Source: Priapulus caudatus
Lineage: Eukaryota; Priapulida; Priapulimorpha; Priapulimorphida; Priapulidae
Length of the DNA stretch: 29,365 bases
Assembly (NCBI RefSeq): GCF_000485595.1
Contig: NW_014577375.1
Span: 180,486-209,850, forward strand
Direction: 5' to 3'
The notes under the pieces were generated by a model, which searched no databases, was not told where the DNA came from, and saw only the letters and a list, made by a program, of their open reading frames with translations. Positions within the stretch are counted from its first letter, which is position 1. Each line of letters opens with the position of its first letter. Shown piece after piece: positions 18,027 through 29,279 of this stretch. The translations under genes were made by a program, and so were the position numbers.

Positions 18027-21000
18027 GTATGTATTGACATGTTTTTGTTTGTTTGTTTATGACAGTTTCAGGGCCCTAGCTAGGATTTTTTTCCCTATAG
18101 CCAAACAATTAGCCAGAATCATTTTTCATTAGCCAATTTGGATTCCTGTTAGCCACATCTGTAGCCTAACATTTTATGAACACAAAAAGGCGATAAATAA
18201 TTTTTCTTTTCTTTATTCTTTCACAAACTTTTATATGCATGAAGTACAAAACTACACTTAGGCCATGAGAATGAAAAATCCGGTTTACCGTCCACCGCCC
18301 GCATGCCGCTTTAGTCCCCGCCCAAAAAAGTCATTATTTACCAAAAATTTCATTATTTGGAAAAAAATTCCCTCACTGAAACATAATACTAATACTAATA
18401 GACTAATCACAAGGTGTACTTAGCCTAAACAGCAATTCTGATGGATTTTGACAAGCTTGGGGCAGTCCGGATTGTACATGCCACTTTTCTAACCGCTAGA
18501 CATATATCAGGGCGCCGGAATAAAGATTTGTCGAAAAAACCCGAAGATGACGACTTCAAACCGAAAATTCCCGAACGTGAAAAATGAAAAAATTTTCAGC
18601 CTGAAAAATAAAATAATGAATAATAAAGAGGGGCGGCTAGATTGTTTATTGTCTGTACTGTATTTCACTGTATTTCAGTACTTTCAGCCTAAAAATTAAA
18701 ATTAAATAATACACACATAATGAAAGCCTCAATCACTTGTTTTAAAATTGCCTTGGACGGTAAACGGCGGATTTTTTCAATGTCTCACGGCCTAATTCGT
18801 TAATCACTCACGACAGCTGATCTGATGTCGGCGGACGAACTCATTGCACGCGGGGAGGCAGAGATCACCGCTGATATATCCTAGCACGGCTGATCTACAC
18901 TCTAACGTACCCTGGCACAGTGGGAGGCAGGCAACTAGACGGCTAGCCCGNNNNNNNNNNNNNNNNNNNNNNNNNGCAGGCAGACGCGGGGCGAGAGAGG
19001 TAGTCTGGGGGTCTCCACCCAGCAAAATTTAAAACATTTGAATGTCTTTGATGCACCCCAAAAATAAAATTTCACCCTTTAGTTTAAATCTTACTCTGTT
19101 AGCAGACCTACTAAGTCTCACGCATCTGGACCCATTCTCCCGCGCTCCCGCATGCCCTACGCATTCTCACGCCAAAGAAAAAAACACGAAAAAAGCAGCC
19201 CGCGACACGGTGACACCCCTGTTACCCACGTCCGTGGCTGTGCACATCGTGGCTCGTGCTTGCTGGCTGGGGCGGCATTGATTGAAGTACGGGGGAGGGG
19301 GGGGGCGCGAATGCACTGATTGTTACAGTCGCGTGGGTGTGGTTATTGCTGTATATGTAGGGGTGGGCACCGCGCTGGTATGAGGGAGCGACAGCAAAAC
19401 TTTCCCGGAATCGAGGAAAAAGCTGCAATCGGGAATGACAGGAGTGTGCCGGCACGCAAAAAGAAACGTTGCTGTTTCGACGATCAAATAGGATCGATGT
19501 TTGCTGGGTCATGTTTATTACGGGAAAATTACGTTCGTCACTTTTTTCGCCAAATAAGACTTTCAATCGCCAGATTACTAATTTGTTCGCCATTGGCGAA
19601 TTGGCGAGTGGGTAGCGAGGGCCCTGCAGTTTTATAAATCCTATATTATATAGGCTAAGTTATATGTTCCAGTACTACTGGCAATTTTGACATGTAACTG
19701 TTGGTTTACTAATGGATACTTGTATATGTGAGTACAGATGAAATAATGTTAGCTAAGATAATTATGCAAATATAAGTGGATTCTAATCGTATAATTACTA
19801 AATGTTGATACCTGGGTTTGAATTTTTCTGCTAATATGCATGCTAATCTGCTAATCTGCTTTTTCTGCTAATATGTAGCTACTTTTTAATTCCAGAACAA
19901 TGCATGAGCATTACCAGTTAATCTCCCCCTCCCGACGCTAGATACGGCTTTGCATTCTGCGTAAACAATTTAAGACACTATATATGCTCATCATATGCCA
20001 ATTCATTCTTTCATGTAAGTCTACTGAAGCATTTACTGTGTTCAGCTACTTTGTTTCTTCACCTCCCGACCCCTTCCCCACACACAAACTTTACAGATTA
20101 GCTGACCATCTTACAGAATGCTTTCAGAGCTACTAACAAACACCGATCAGTGGCAAAAAATGTATTAAAACACTGTTACACTATGTAATTTCACCACAAC
20201 TTGAACCACCTAAAAATCGATGTGCTAGCAAGAATCATAATTATTGTATAATCAATGTTATGCATTGAATATTTTTTAAAGTGCAGGCACTTGTTTTTTT
20301 GAATCAGGCAATACATGGATACAGAGAAACCGAACGCTCACAGTGGAATGATGTAAATTGCGCTACATTACAGCGACTGAGAGATACCGCGCTTCCTCAT
20401 GGTGTTCCTCAACTGACCCTTGTTCATGTGTTGGATCTTGCAAAAAATGGTTACATAAAGCCCCATGTTGACAGTGTACGGGTAAGCTCTAGAGACCAAT
20501 TTCACTTGGATTTTGAATTTTTCTTACAACTGAAAACTAATTGTTTTGACAATTTGTGATAAATGATTAATATTGGAGCTAGTTCCCTATATGCATTTGG
20601 TTGAGTCAACGACTGTTTCTTATTAAAAAATTTATGTAGTAATTGTCTCATTTGTATGTATCATGACAATTGCTTATAATTACTAATTTTTATATGCCTA
20701 TGATATAGTTACTCTCTACTATTTGTGATGTGTATAAATTATAAAATGTCTGTTATGAAAACACATCTTCTCTTCTACAATTTTGAACTATAATGTAATA
20801 ATTATGAAATATGCGTGTAAAAGATCTCATTTATTTCTAGTTCTGTGGCAGCACGATAGCTGGATTGAGTCTGATGTCCAATTCCATAATGAGATTTATC
20901 CATGAAGAAGACAAAGAAATAGTTGTTGATGCATTACTAAAAAGACGATCATTATATATAATGAGGTTTGTTTTAGCAAGAGAATGCAAGGGCGTACCTA

Positions 21001-22852
21001 ACCTATTATGCCTGGGGGAAGCCACATCTGTAGTATGTTCTGGTGAGATGACCCCTATTGACCATGTAATGTATCTACATTTTTCTGGGGAGCACAACTT
21101 GCCACCCCCACCCCACGAGCAACAGCCCTGGAATATACAAAGGTTTGATAAATAATACAGACATGCACATTTTATAGTCTTTACTATATGGATTGTAGAT
21201 ATGCATATTATCTATACTCAGGGTTCTCCTGAGGAATTTCAGAAGGCATATTGCAAGGCTCCACACTAACTTTTTTTTTTAGTGGCCCGATCGGGCCACC
21301 AAAATCATTGATTTTCAATTTTTGGTGGCCCGAAAATAAAATCTGGTGGCCCCCCCAAAAAAAATCTCGTATTGTATATCATTTGAAAATTGGGCCGTCT
21401 GATGCACTTGCACAAGTCTTTAAACAAACCCCACACAATGGCACACACTGACATTGATGATTGAGGCATACATTTGAATTATCCATTCCACGGCATCAAA
21501 TTTTCACCAGAATCTTGCATATCATTTTTCTACTTTCACTCATTATTTATCTAAACACGCGCGTGCACATGTAATGTGCACAATATTTTGTGTGCGAGGG
21601 AAGGATATTCTAATAGTCATGAAGGGCGATGAAGAATCATTATGGGGGTGATGAAGGGGGATGATGGGGGGGGGGTGATGTATCGCGCGTAAGCTAATAT
21701 AATTAAATTGTTTAAGCCTAAAATTACCTTTAAAAGCGCTCTTTCACAAGGCCTAAAATAAAATAAAAAAATTTCCTCAAAATTCATCCTTTTTTTTATG
21801 TGCAAAAATTACCCCCTTATGAAAATGGACTGTTCCAAAATATGTGACTGCACGTCGCATACTTTCGCATACGAACTTTCGAACGCTGGCAGTTTCGCTT
21901 CGGATCCGAAACAGTGCACGGGCGCACATGGATATATATGCATTATTTTGTACAGCCTGCATGCATGCAGCTAGAGCTAGAGCTCCAGCGCAGCTAGCTA
22001 GCAATATACATTACATACAGTGCAGTACAGTGTAGTGCAAATTGCGACCGACGCGGTGTCTGCTGATTTGTGTTCATTTGATCACGCTCGCTCTGCAAAT
22101 TGCTCGCTCTCTTTTGAATGAGATTAGCACGTAAGAAACAATGATTTTTATCACATAGACACTGAAATTTTAGTGGCCCGATCGGGCCACCAAATTTGAA
22201 CTTTTTGAAATTTTGGTGGCCCGACATCAAGTTTTGGTGGCCCCAAGCCACCGGGCCACCGCTAGTGTCGAGCCTTGCATATTGTTTATAGACGGGTGGA
22301 GGAGGGCCCGAGGGGTGGTTGCACAAATTGGACTGAAAGATGCATGTCATAAGCAGCTCTAATACACAGGTAAACTCAGTCAGTCTGGAGACATAAACAT
22401 CAGTCTGTGCACAGGCTGCACACACTGCATTACTATGTTGGGTTTGTCAAAAGTGAAAACAGCTGGAAATTGAGCCATGTTGATTAGGAAATTAAGCCAT
22501 GTCAGAGGACTTATGGAATGTCACAAATTAACTTCAGTTTTGAAGGCATGTCTGACCCAACTTGCATTAAAGGCCTGGGGAGAACCGGGGGATACTCAGT
22601 TTCTCCCGTTTACTTTTTATGTGTTATTTTCAATGCTTGTATTGTTTGTATCAAGTACATCACTGTTTCTTGCTCTATATTAACTGTTTTCATATTTTCA
22701 GGGGTGTTATACGATATCACTTCACACACGAGCTTCTGGATGATAAAGAATCACTTTTTAGAAGCATCCATGTTCCCAGAGACAGGAGAATGTCTATCAT
22801 ATGTAGGGTAAATACAGATGATAATGATTGTGGTACCAGTGGGGTACATTAA
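17583..22852 (+). CDS. ALKBH7: ALKBH7 (alpha-ketoglutarate-dependent dioxygenase, mitochondrial), complete, 4 exons
   Basis: Exons 17583-18026, 20308-20481, 20841-20965 and 22702-22852 total 894 nt, giving 297 aa and a stop. It is an AlkB-family Fe(II)/2-oxoglutarate dioxygenase. In mammals ALKBH7 is in mitochondria and linked to programmed necrosis, fatty-acid use and mitochondrial tRNA demethylation. Visible landmarks: [21 protein letters not shown] (residues 141-161), iron ligands H201 and D203 in YIKPHVDS, third ligand H257 in RYHFTHELL, and 2OG-binding arginines R277 and R283 in RRMSIICR. These match human H121/D123, H177 and R197/R203. The protein is about 75 residues longer than the human one (221 aa), all at the N terminus. 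The first 40 residues are basic and hydrophobic, fitting a mitochondrial presequence. Next come a Ser/Gly/Asn-rich linker and the core from about residue 112. Start chosen as the first ATG of the open frame. Confidence 0.97.
18258..18795. mobile_element. Nested inverted-repeat element (TTAGGCC termini)
   Basis: Left ttaggccatgagaatgaaaa; right, complemented, ttaggccgtgagacattgaa. Pairing continues through atccg and tttaccgtcca (about 38 bp in all). The ends allow a TA target duplication. Confidence 0.6.
18951..18975. other. Assembly gap (25 N)
   Basis: Run of 25 N, probably a fixed-size placeholder, so the real length is unknown. Similar ggcagg words on both sides suggest a repeat collapsed here. 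Confidence 0.98.
20308..20481 (+). CDS. ALKBH7: ALKBH7 exon 2 (HxD iron motif)
   Basis: Residues 149-206, phase 0 both sides. It reads [20 protein letters not shown] and contains VHVLDLAKNGYIKPHVDSVR. The acceptor is aatcag at 20307. Another cag 21 bases upstream (20286) would stay in frame and add seven residues, but those have no family counterpart. Confidence 0.96.
20841..20965 (+). CDS. ALKBH7: ALKBH7 exon 3
   Basis: Residues 207-247 plus two bases. It reads FCGSTIAGLSLMSNSIMRFI and ends RRSLYIM, matching the family's FCG-TIAGLSLLS and SLYILRG blocks. Confidence 0.96.
20966..22701 (+). other. ALKBH7 intron 3
   Basis: 1.7 kb, of which 21254-22276 is a transposon. Nothing else recognised. 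Confidence 0.8.
21254..22276. mobile_element. hAT-like non-autonomous element (GTGGCCCGATCGGGCCAC)
   Basis: Left CAAGGCTCCACACTAAC; right, complemented, CAAGGCTCGACACTAGC. The same 8 bases GCATATTG precede it (21246-21253) and follow it (22277-22284). Each end carries an agtggcccgatcgggccacc palindrome and several ggtggccc units. No transposase frame seen. Confidence 0.75.
22702..22852 (+). CDS. ALKBH7: ALKBH7 exon 4 (third iron ligand, stop)
   Basis: Residues 248-297. It reads GVIRYHFTHELLDDKESLFR, then VPRDRRMSIICRV, and ends in a short Asp/Asn/Gly tail before TAA. The first Arg codon is split with exon 3. Confidence 0.96.
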
Positions 22853-22986
22853 AAGGGCATTATTTGCATCCAACTATATTAGAGGCATCTTTGCTTCATG
22901 TCAGCTTTGTGTAGCCTCATGGTCAGCACACACAATATAGGGTACCTATCATGCATGCAGCTTTCTTAATGATTGAAATTGTTTGT

Positions 22987-22992
22987 AATAAA
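22987..22992 (+). promoter_or_regulatory. Likely ALKBH7 polyadenylation signal
   Basis: AATAAA, 135 bases after the ALKBH7 stop; a short 3' UTR would fit. Confidence 0.5.
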
Positions 22993-24139
22993 CTTAATGT
23001 TTCTGAAGCTTGATTAGGTATGCAGAATTCTCTCTAGTCATACCAACAGAGTATAACTTGCTGTAATTTCAATATCGATTATATGCAATAACTTTGTATG
23101 CCTTTCACATATGTAAAATGCTATATTGGCTTCGAGATAGCTAATAACTAAATAGATAAGTTTTGATGGAGTTACTGTAATTTATTTAGAGGTGCTTCAA
23201 ATTAGGAGCTGCTTAGTGTTAAGGTTTAGTCAGTCTTGTATTATGTCAGCTATAACTATTTTAGCTGAGAACTCTGGAAATATGTTCATGTACGTTATTC
23301 GGTTGGTTATGACCAAAATTCTGTACTATCAGTACAATTCCAACTTTTCCCAAACAAGACAATTGCTAAGAAAATCAATTGCATTTAACAGAGTGCATGC
23401 TCAGCTAGTTTGATATTACATCCACGGTATCTATATTCAGATATCTATCCACGGTTTGTGTGAATTTTTAATACAAGTATGCAGATTTTTGTAATATAAA
23501 AAAGATACCTTTATTCATTACTGAAATGAATAAAAATTATAATATTTGAAAACTTTGTCATCTTTAAAATCGAGTAGATTGGTTACTCCACATATAAGCT
23601 ATATTAGAATCACCAATAAGTATTTGCAAATAAATTTCATAGAGTATAAATATACATATGGATACACCAAACCTTGTAGTTGTATATACCATACCAAGTC
23701 CATAAACAGAATTTCATAAGCAACATTCACCAAGGTACTAAATGGAATAGACTACAACTACTACTGTTTTTACGATGAAAATTTTAATGTTTTTACCATG
23801 TCAGCATGTGTAATTGTAATCAAAAGTGTCAAATAATTACCCTAACATGGTTTCCATGACCACAAAATGCATATACTAATGATGATAAACATTTCAGTGT
23901 AGTGACCAGCACTATAACATCAATGTATTGCAATGATAACCTCTTGCAACGTGCCAGCCATAAAAGGGTCTGATGCAGTGATGGTGTGTCCCAAGACAAG
24001 TGATTATTCCAGCATCACATGGTGGTGTGATAGCCCTTCCGGTCTTCAGATGCTTATATGTTTCATTACAAAATGTGCATCCTCAGTGCCCAAATATTCT
24101 GAAAAGAAAAATACATTGGTACATTGCTCCATATAGTAT
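22993..24139. other. AT-rich intergenic sequence
   Basis: No gene, RNA or repeat recognised. A 67-codon frame at 23933-24136 has no supporting motif. Confidence 0.6.
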
Positions 24140-24349
24140 CAGGAGCTAATAATGAAAAATTTGTCATTATTAGCTCCTGACAGGGAAAAAATTAACATTT
24201 ATTTTTCTGGGGCTACTTTTCAAGCTCGCGTGCATGAAAATAGCACTTTAAAATTTGGTTTGCATTGAACTCTATGCAAATTTCCGGGGGCTCTTTTTGG
24301 CATTTCGGGGGCTAAATCGCCCCGAGCCCCCGTGTATCACTGGCTCCTG
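24140..24349. mobile_element. CAGGAG-family element, 210 bp
   Basis: Left CAGGAGCTAATAATG, right GGCTCCTG. 7-bp repeats ATAGTAT flank both sides (24133-24139, 24350-24356). It carries at its left end the same palindrome seen alone at 27598-27635, then a G/C-rich tail (gggggctctttttggcattt). Confidence 0.7.
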
Positions 24350-24612
24350 ATAGTATGTACTTGTATTTAGTGTTTAGTAATTTGGTGAAGTGTACATGGT
24401 ATTATCATATCACTTATTAATAAACTTTTTCAATTAATAGAAACATTAGTTTGTCAAATACACACAGATATGCGCAGAATAGGATAATAATTATATTCAA
24501 TAAATTTTATGTTGATACAATGAGTATTATTTTTTCCAATTATAAAATTATAACATTTGTGATTTTCATCTTCACAGATTCATTTTTTGCTGTACGGTAT
24601 AAATCATAACAC

Positions 24613-24741
<129 letters not shown>

Positions 24742-25166
24742 TTACAACCAGCAAAACATGTTGGCATAGAAATGCCCCTGAAATGAGAAAATACTATTGA
24801 AATATGGATTTTATCAAGACTATCCATACATGTATTATCAATACTAATATAAACAATATTCTACATGCCATGAAAAATATAATGGTTTCAGAATTTACTA
24901 ATCAATCAAAAACAGACTGCAGTGACTCAAGAAAAAATTTCTATTTCCCCTCTAGGTTTATATGTAGTACTAGTATTATCCAGCCACACAGTAATCACAC
25001 ACTTCAATAAATGCTATCCATAGAATGTAGCAATATAAATCATGTAATGTAAACTTCTATTCTTGGCATGAAAATAGAACTTATAGAAAAATTAGCAAAA
25101 TCAGATGTTTTTTATGAAACTGCATCAAGAACATTCCAATAATAATGAGGTCATTTATTTTCCAAC

Positions 25167-25216
25167 CTGCTGTTGGTTCTCTGACAATTCCAAACCCTTC
25201 ATCTTCTGGTTTTGTC
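25167..25216 (-). CDS. Candidate middle exon of the same small gene
   Basis: 50 nt between ttacag and gttgga, reading TKPEDEGFGIVREPTA in the frame that matches the next exon. It stays open and splices in phase with 24707-24613. Its duplicate (about 26118-26166) has lost one C and is shifted. Confidence 0.45.
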
Positions 25217-25401
25217 CTGTAACAACAAAATTGCAACCATTTTATAAATTACTGGCACAATCGTATGTGTAATGGTAAATAGTAATTGATGCAAATCAAC
25301 TAAAACAATGGTTACATTTGATGGCTATACCGAAGTTCATATAAAATGAATAGCGCCAGTGTATTGTGTTATCGCCTATCAGCTTCATGTGTATCATGTA
25401 C

Positions 25402-25424
25402 ACATAATATTGTAGTGACGTCAT
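25402..25424 (-). CDS. Possible first exon of the small gene
   Basis: ATG at 25424-25422, frame MTSLQYY plus two bases, then donor gtacat. It is in phase with the next exon, giving a 55-residue protein in total. The ATG lies in a TGACGTCA site, which may instead mark the promoter, so this exon is weak. Confidence 0.25.
25416..25423. promoter_or_regulatory. CRE/ATF site TGACGTCA
   Basis: Perfect 8-bp palindromic CREB/ATF site. It is repeated in the duplicate copy near 26372, so it adds no independent support. Confidence 0.4.
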
Positions 25425-25490
25425 TGAAATTGCGTTGTTGTCATTCGGCTTGATTTCGCGTTACAAGTTCGACTTATTTGCGGTGTGTTG

Positions 25491-25608
25491 TAGGGCTGTA
25501 ACGATACACAAGCCTCTCGATTCGATCCGGTTCTCGATATTAGCCTCTCGATTCGATCCGGTTCTCGATATTAGCCTCTCGATTCGATTCCTTCGATTCG
25601 ATTCCCAA
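25491..25608. mobile_element. Left fragment of hAT-like MITE (in duplication copy 1)
   Basis: Starts TAGGGCTGTAACGATAC, preceded by GTGTGTTG (25483-25490). Contains repeated cctctcgattcgat and ccggttctcgatatta units. It stops where the duplication restarts. Confidence 0.75.
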
Positions 25609-26442
25609 GTTGTCCACAGAGCAATAAATGTGCGAAAATATCGCAGACTCAGTAGAAACTCCCTTATTTTGTCCCCTAAGAAATAAAGAGTGTATGTAAA
25701 TTATGTTACAACCAGCAAAACATGTTGGCATAGAAATGCCCCTGAAATGAGAAAATATAATTGAAATAGGATTTTATCAAGACTATCCAACATGTATTAT
25801 CAATACTAATATAAACAATATTCTACATGCCATGAAAAATATAATGGTTTCAGAATTTACTAATCAATCAAAAACAGACTGCAGTGACTCAAGAAAAAAT
25901 TTCTATTTCCCTCTAGGTTTATATGTAGTACTAGTATTATCCAGCACACAGTAATCACACACTTCAATAAATGCTATCCATAGAATGTAGCAATATAAAT
26001 CATGTAATGTAAACTTCTATTCTTGGCATGAAAATAGAACTTTTAGAAAAATTAGCAAAATCAGATGTTTTTTATGAAACTGCCATCAAGAACATTAATA
26101 ATAATGAGGTCATTTATTTTCCAACCTGCTGTTGGTTCTCTGACAATTCCAAACCTTCATCTTCTGGTTTTGTCCTGTAACAACAAAATTCAACCATTTT
26201 TAAAATTACTGGCACAATCGTATGTGTAATGGTAAATAGTAATTGATGCAAATCAACTAAAACAATGGTTACATTTATGGCTATACCGAAGTTCATATAA
26301 AATGAATAGCGCCAGTGTATTGTGTTATCGCCTACAGCTTCATGTGTATCATGTACACATAATATTGTAGTGACGTCATTGAAATTGCGTTGTTGTCATT
26401 CGGCTTGATTTCGCGTTACAAGTTCGACTATTTGCGGGTGTG

Positions 26443-26888
26443 TAGGGGCTGTAACGATACACAAGCCTCTCGATTCGATCCGGTTCTCGATATTAGCCTC
26501 TCGATTCGATCGGTTCTCGATATTAGCTCTCGATTCGATTCCTTCGATTCGATTCCCAAATATTGAAATGTTATCTTATTTTTTATATTTTCATTATTTT
26601 GCAATAATAAATTATTAGAAATTGCCAATGAATACTAAATGGTGAATAGACTAGAGAGTCTAGAGAGTATATATCATAGGGATGTATACTATTTATACAT
26701 CTCTATGGTATATATACAGTGCACAGTTGCTGAGTAACACTCCACAGTATATAGCGTAGTGCCGCCATCTATTGGAGGAAAAAAGGGGTATCGAAGTGGA
26801 ATCGAAAATACAGGGAAAAATATCGAGGATCGGATCGAGGGAAGAGAATCGCGATCCGATTCGATTTCGGTGGATCGTTACAGCCCTA
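26443..26888. mobile_element. hAT-like MITE, TAGGGCTGTAACGAT termini
   Basis: Left TAGGGGCTGTAACGATAC, right GGATCGTTACAGCCCTA. GTGTGTTG follows at 26889-26896 and matches exactly the bases before the copy-1 start (25483-25490). So the real element is about 440 bp with a perfect 8-bp target duplication, and the sequence between is duplicated. Confidence 0.8.
26675..26707. mobile_element. 33-bp palindromic insert, CATAG...CTATG
   Basis: Arms catagggatgtata and tatacatctctatg. Exact GTATATAT on both sides (26667-26674, 26708-26715), although the sequence is simple. Nested in the hAT-like MITE. It may belong to the CATAGATATA family. Confidence 0.55.
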
Positions 26889-27597
26889 GTGTGTTGTTCA
26901 CTCAATATTAGCGTAGGACCAACTGGCTGCCGCTTTAACATGCTGCTAAGACACTTTGACATCTTACAAGTTGCAAGCGCGTAGTGTGACGAGGTAAAAT
27001 AAAAGTTGATCGACTCCTCACAAAAAGCAGTGTGTGCCATTTTCACAGCATGTTTGCCCATGTAGTGTTTCTAACATAAACATTGTTCCAAACTATGCAC
27101 TGTTAACTCAAATTCAAGAATTTGTAAATTTTTCATATAACGTGACGTGGCAATTCATTTGTCTACTGGGGCCAGGGCGACCTTAGCCGCATCTCAGATT
27201 TTAATGACGAGGTCAGAATTACAGTAACTAGGTTATCGTTCATATGGTTAGGTAAACTAACCCGACCAGGCTGTGTGACTAACGTCAAATACATTATTCT
27301 AGGGGTATTTCTAACCCTAGCCTAGGCCTAGCAATCCATTTCTTGGAGCTAATGAATAATGGTTAGGGAGGTTCGGAGTGAGGTTGCGACACATACACGC
27401 ATGATTGCGCAATGGGACGCTCTGCTGATTGCCGTGTGTGTGTGTGTGTGGTGTGCAGGCTTTCATTTTAAGGGGCGTGATCGCGCCCAGCGCACCCCAA
27501 ATTGTGCCATGGTGCGTGCATCATCGCGCCTATAAAAGTGGTTTAAATATCGCGCACCAAAAGTCCATTAGTACTATAGTACTACTAGTAATACTAG

Positions 27598-27635
27598 CAG
27601 GAGCTATAATGACAAATTGTCATTATTAGCTCCTG
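27598..27635. mobile_element. 38-bp palindromic insert, CAGGAG family
   Basis: CAGGAGCTATAATGACAAAT and its near-complement, one indel-like mismatch. Flanked by exact ATACTAG (27591-27597, 27636-27642). Essentially only two termini back to back. Confidence 0.8.
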
Positions 27636-28218
27636 ATACTAGTAAAACTAGTAAATACTGGCAATGCCACCTGTCACAATTATTACAAAGGTTAGCGACA
27701 CACAACAATTGTGGTGTGTAAGTAACTGAACGTATGACAGAGGTACAGGTTACTACTCTCTGTTTATAACAACTAGACAACAGAATCCAAATATAGGTAC
27801 CTACACGGTAGCACAAGTTACCTGCGTCGTTTTCCACTATACGTGGCGAGAAGTGGTTTTCTGCCGACGTGAAACAGCGTAGGGCTGGAGGGGCTACATA
27901 CGTGGCTACTACGTACAAGTAATTTGGCTAGTTTGTTGATAGATTGTGATGATATTTTGTGGTGAAATATGCAGGTACATGGATTAGCGTCTCTAAGGAT
28001 GAAGATCAGAATAAATCAAACAAGTTTATTTTTACATCCGATCAACTCTTTTATTAATCTGTGTGCTAGTGTTGGGTTGTTGGATGAAAAGAATGTAATC
28101 ATGATGAAGCCATGAATGAATAAAGGTGAATGATAATGAATGATAATCAGTGGATTGACATGACATCCCAATTTTCGTTTTGGATTTTACTCTAGACTGA
28201 GAGATTGGTCATGATTCC

Positions 28219-28327
28219 ATCATCACACCAAGAGGCATGGTGGAGAGCCCTCAAGGAGCTCTCCACATTCCCTTTTAAGGTGTGATTTTTTAGTGGAGCT
28301 TCTCCATCGCCTCTTAAGGGTGTGATT
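28219..28327. repeat. Imperfect inverted repeat
   Basis: catcacaccaagaggc at the left pairs with gcctcttaagggtgtgatt at the right. Inside, gtggagagc and gctctccac (28240-28266) form a perfect hairpin. Confidence 0.5.
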
Positions 28328-28428
28328 ATGGAGCCGTGAAAAGACCCCTATGGTGTCCTAGGGGAGTCATTAGTAGTCCTCCTGTACTTTTCAAATCTGA
28401 AAGCCTGGGTGTGTGTGTGTGTGTGAGA

Positions 28429-29155
28429 CAGTGTTGTAGTCGAGTCCGCACCCCCCCCCTCCCGAGTCCGAGTCTGAGTCTGCGCCACCCGAGTCTGAGT
28501 CCGAGTCCACACCACCCGAGTCCGAGTCCGAGTCCGAGTCCGAGTCCAGTTTTGATTAAAAAAAGGGGAAAAATCGGAAAAAAGAGAAAAATCGGGAAAA
28601 AGGAAAAAAGAAAAAATCGGGAAAAGGGAAAAAAGGGAGAAAATCGCAACAGTGCATCGTAGACATTCAAAAGTGTATAGTCAGCCGAAAACACAGAGAC
28701 ACGAGTCGTACGAAACGTGTCAAAGTAACGGATCCATTTTGTGTTTACGAGAATGACATGGCTTGTTGAACAAATGAGAGAGTGCTAGTACCTTCGAAAT
28801 GGTAGAGAAAAGAAAGAAGTGGTAGAAAAAGCGCAAAGGACGAAGTGACAGCAGATTCAAACCAAAGGACAAGAATCTTAATCGAGCCATTGAAAACGTT
28901 ACAAGATTAGGCCGTGTATCTAGAAAACCTAGGAGTTTTAGTTTAAATTCTTGTAAACTGCGTATTACAATATGTACAGTTGTGTACTATGTATGTAGTG
29001 GCTCGAGCCGGCCTCGACCCGAGTCCTCGAGCCTGGAGGGCTCGAGTCCGAGTCCGAGTCCGAGTCATTGCACTCCGAGGCCAAGACCGAGACCAAGGAA
29101 AATGGTCTCTAGGCTGGTCACGAGGCCAAGACCGGCCTCGAGACCTACAAACTTG
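28429..29155. mobile_element. hAT-like element with GAGTCC arrays
   Basis: Left CAGTGTTGTAGTCGAGTCC; right, complemented, CAAGTTTGTAGGTCTCGAG. GTGTGAGA on both sides (28421-28428, 29156-29163). Tandem gagtcc at 28458-28548 and again near 29042-29066. The flanks are simple sequence, so the duplication is less decisive. No transposase frame. Confidence 0.65.
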
Positions 29156-29158
29156 GTG

Positions 29159-29279
29159 TGAGAGAGAGAGAGATAGAGAGAGAGGGAATGGGAATGTGTT
29201 TGTGTATGCGTGAGAGAGAGAGAGCGAGAGAGAGCTGCGCATGTGTGCGTGTGAGAGAGAGAGAGAGAGAGCGCGAGAA
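29159..29279. repeat. GA-rich microsatellite
   Basis: Interrupted (GA)n with GTGTGT pieces. It gives spurious Ser/Leu-rich frames on the minus strand. Confidence 0.9.

Larger units (their letters stand above)
18069..19626. mobile_element. hAT-like element (CAGGGCCCT termini) with nested insert and gap
   Basis: Left CAGGGCCCTAGCTAGGA; right, complemented, CAGGGCCCTCGCTACCC. CAGTTT directly flanks both sides (18063-18068, 19627-19632). Repeated ttagcca/ttcgcca motifs lie inside each end. Open frames around 19222-19637 on both strands show no clear transposase motif. Confidence 0.5.
18027..20307 (+). other. ALKBH7 intron 1
   Basis: 2.3 kb. From 18069 to 19626 it is a nested transposon and an assembly gap. 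The remaining 0.7 kb is AT-rich with no gene seen. Confidence 0.75.
27062..28428. other. Intergenic sequence with minor repeats
   Basis: Contains a short GT repeat (27433-27451), the palindromic insert at 27598-27635 and an imperfect inverted repeat at about 28219-28327. No gene recognised. Confidence 0.6.

Noticed and set aside
19222-19637. Opposed frames of 105-123 codons as a transposase
   Set aside because: No zinc finger or RNase H-type motif could be recognised; probably element non-coding sequence.
26693-27061. 122-codon minus-strand frame as first exon of the small gene
   Set aside because: Its only strong donor (gtaaga after ALAT) is in a phase incompatible with the 25167-25216 exon, and the rest of the frame runs into the MITE.
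28326-28694. Phe/Leu- and Ser/Pro-rich frames
   Set aside because: Created by gagtcc and A-rich repeats of the transposon.
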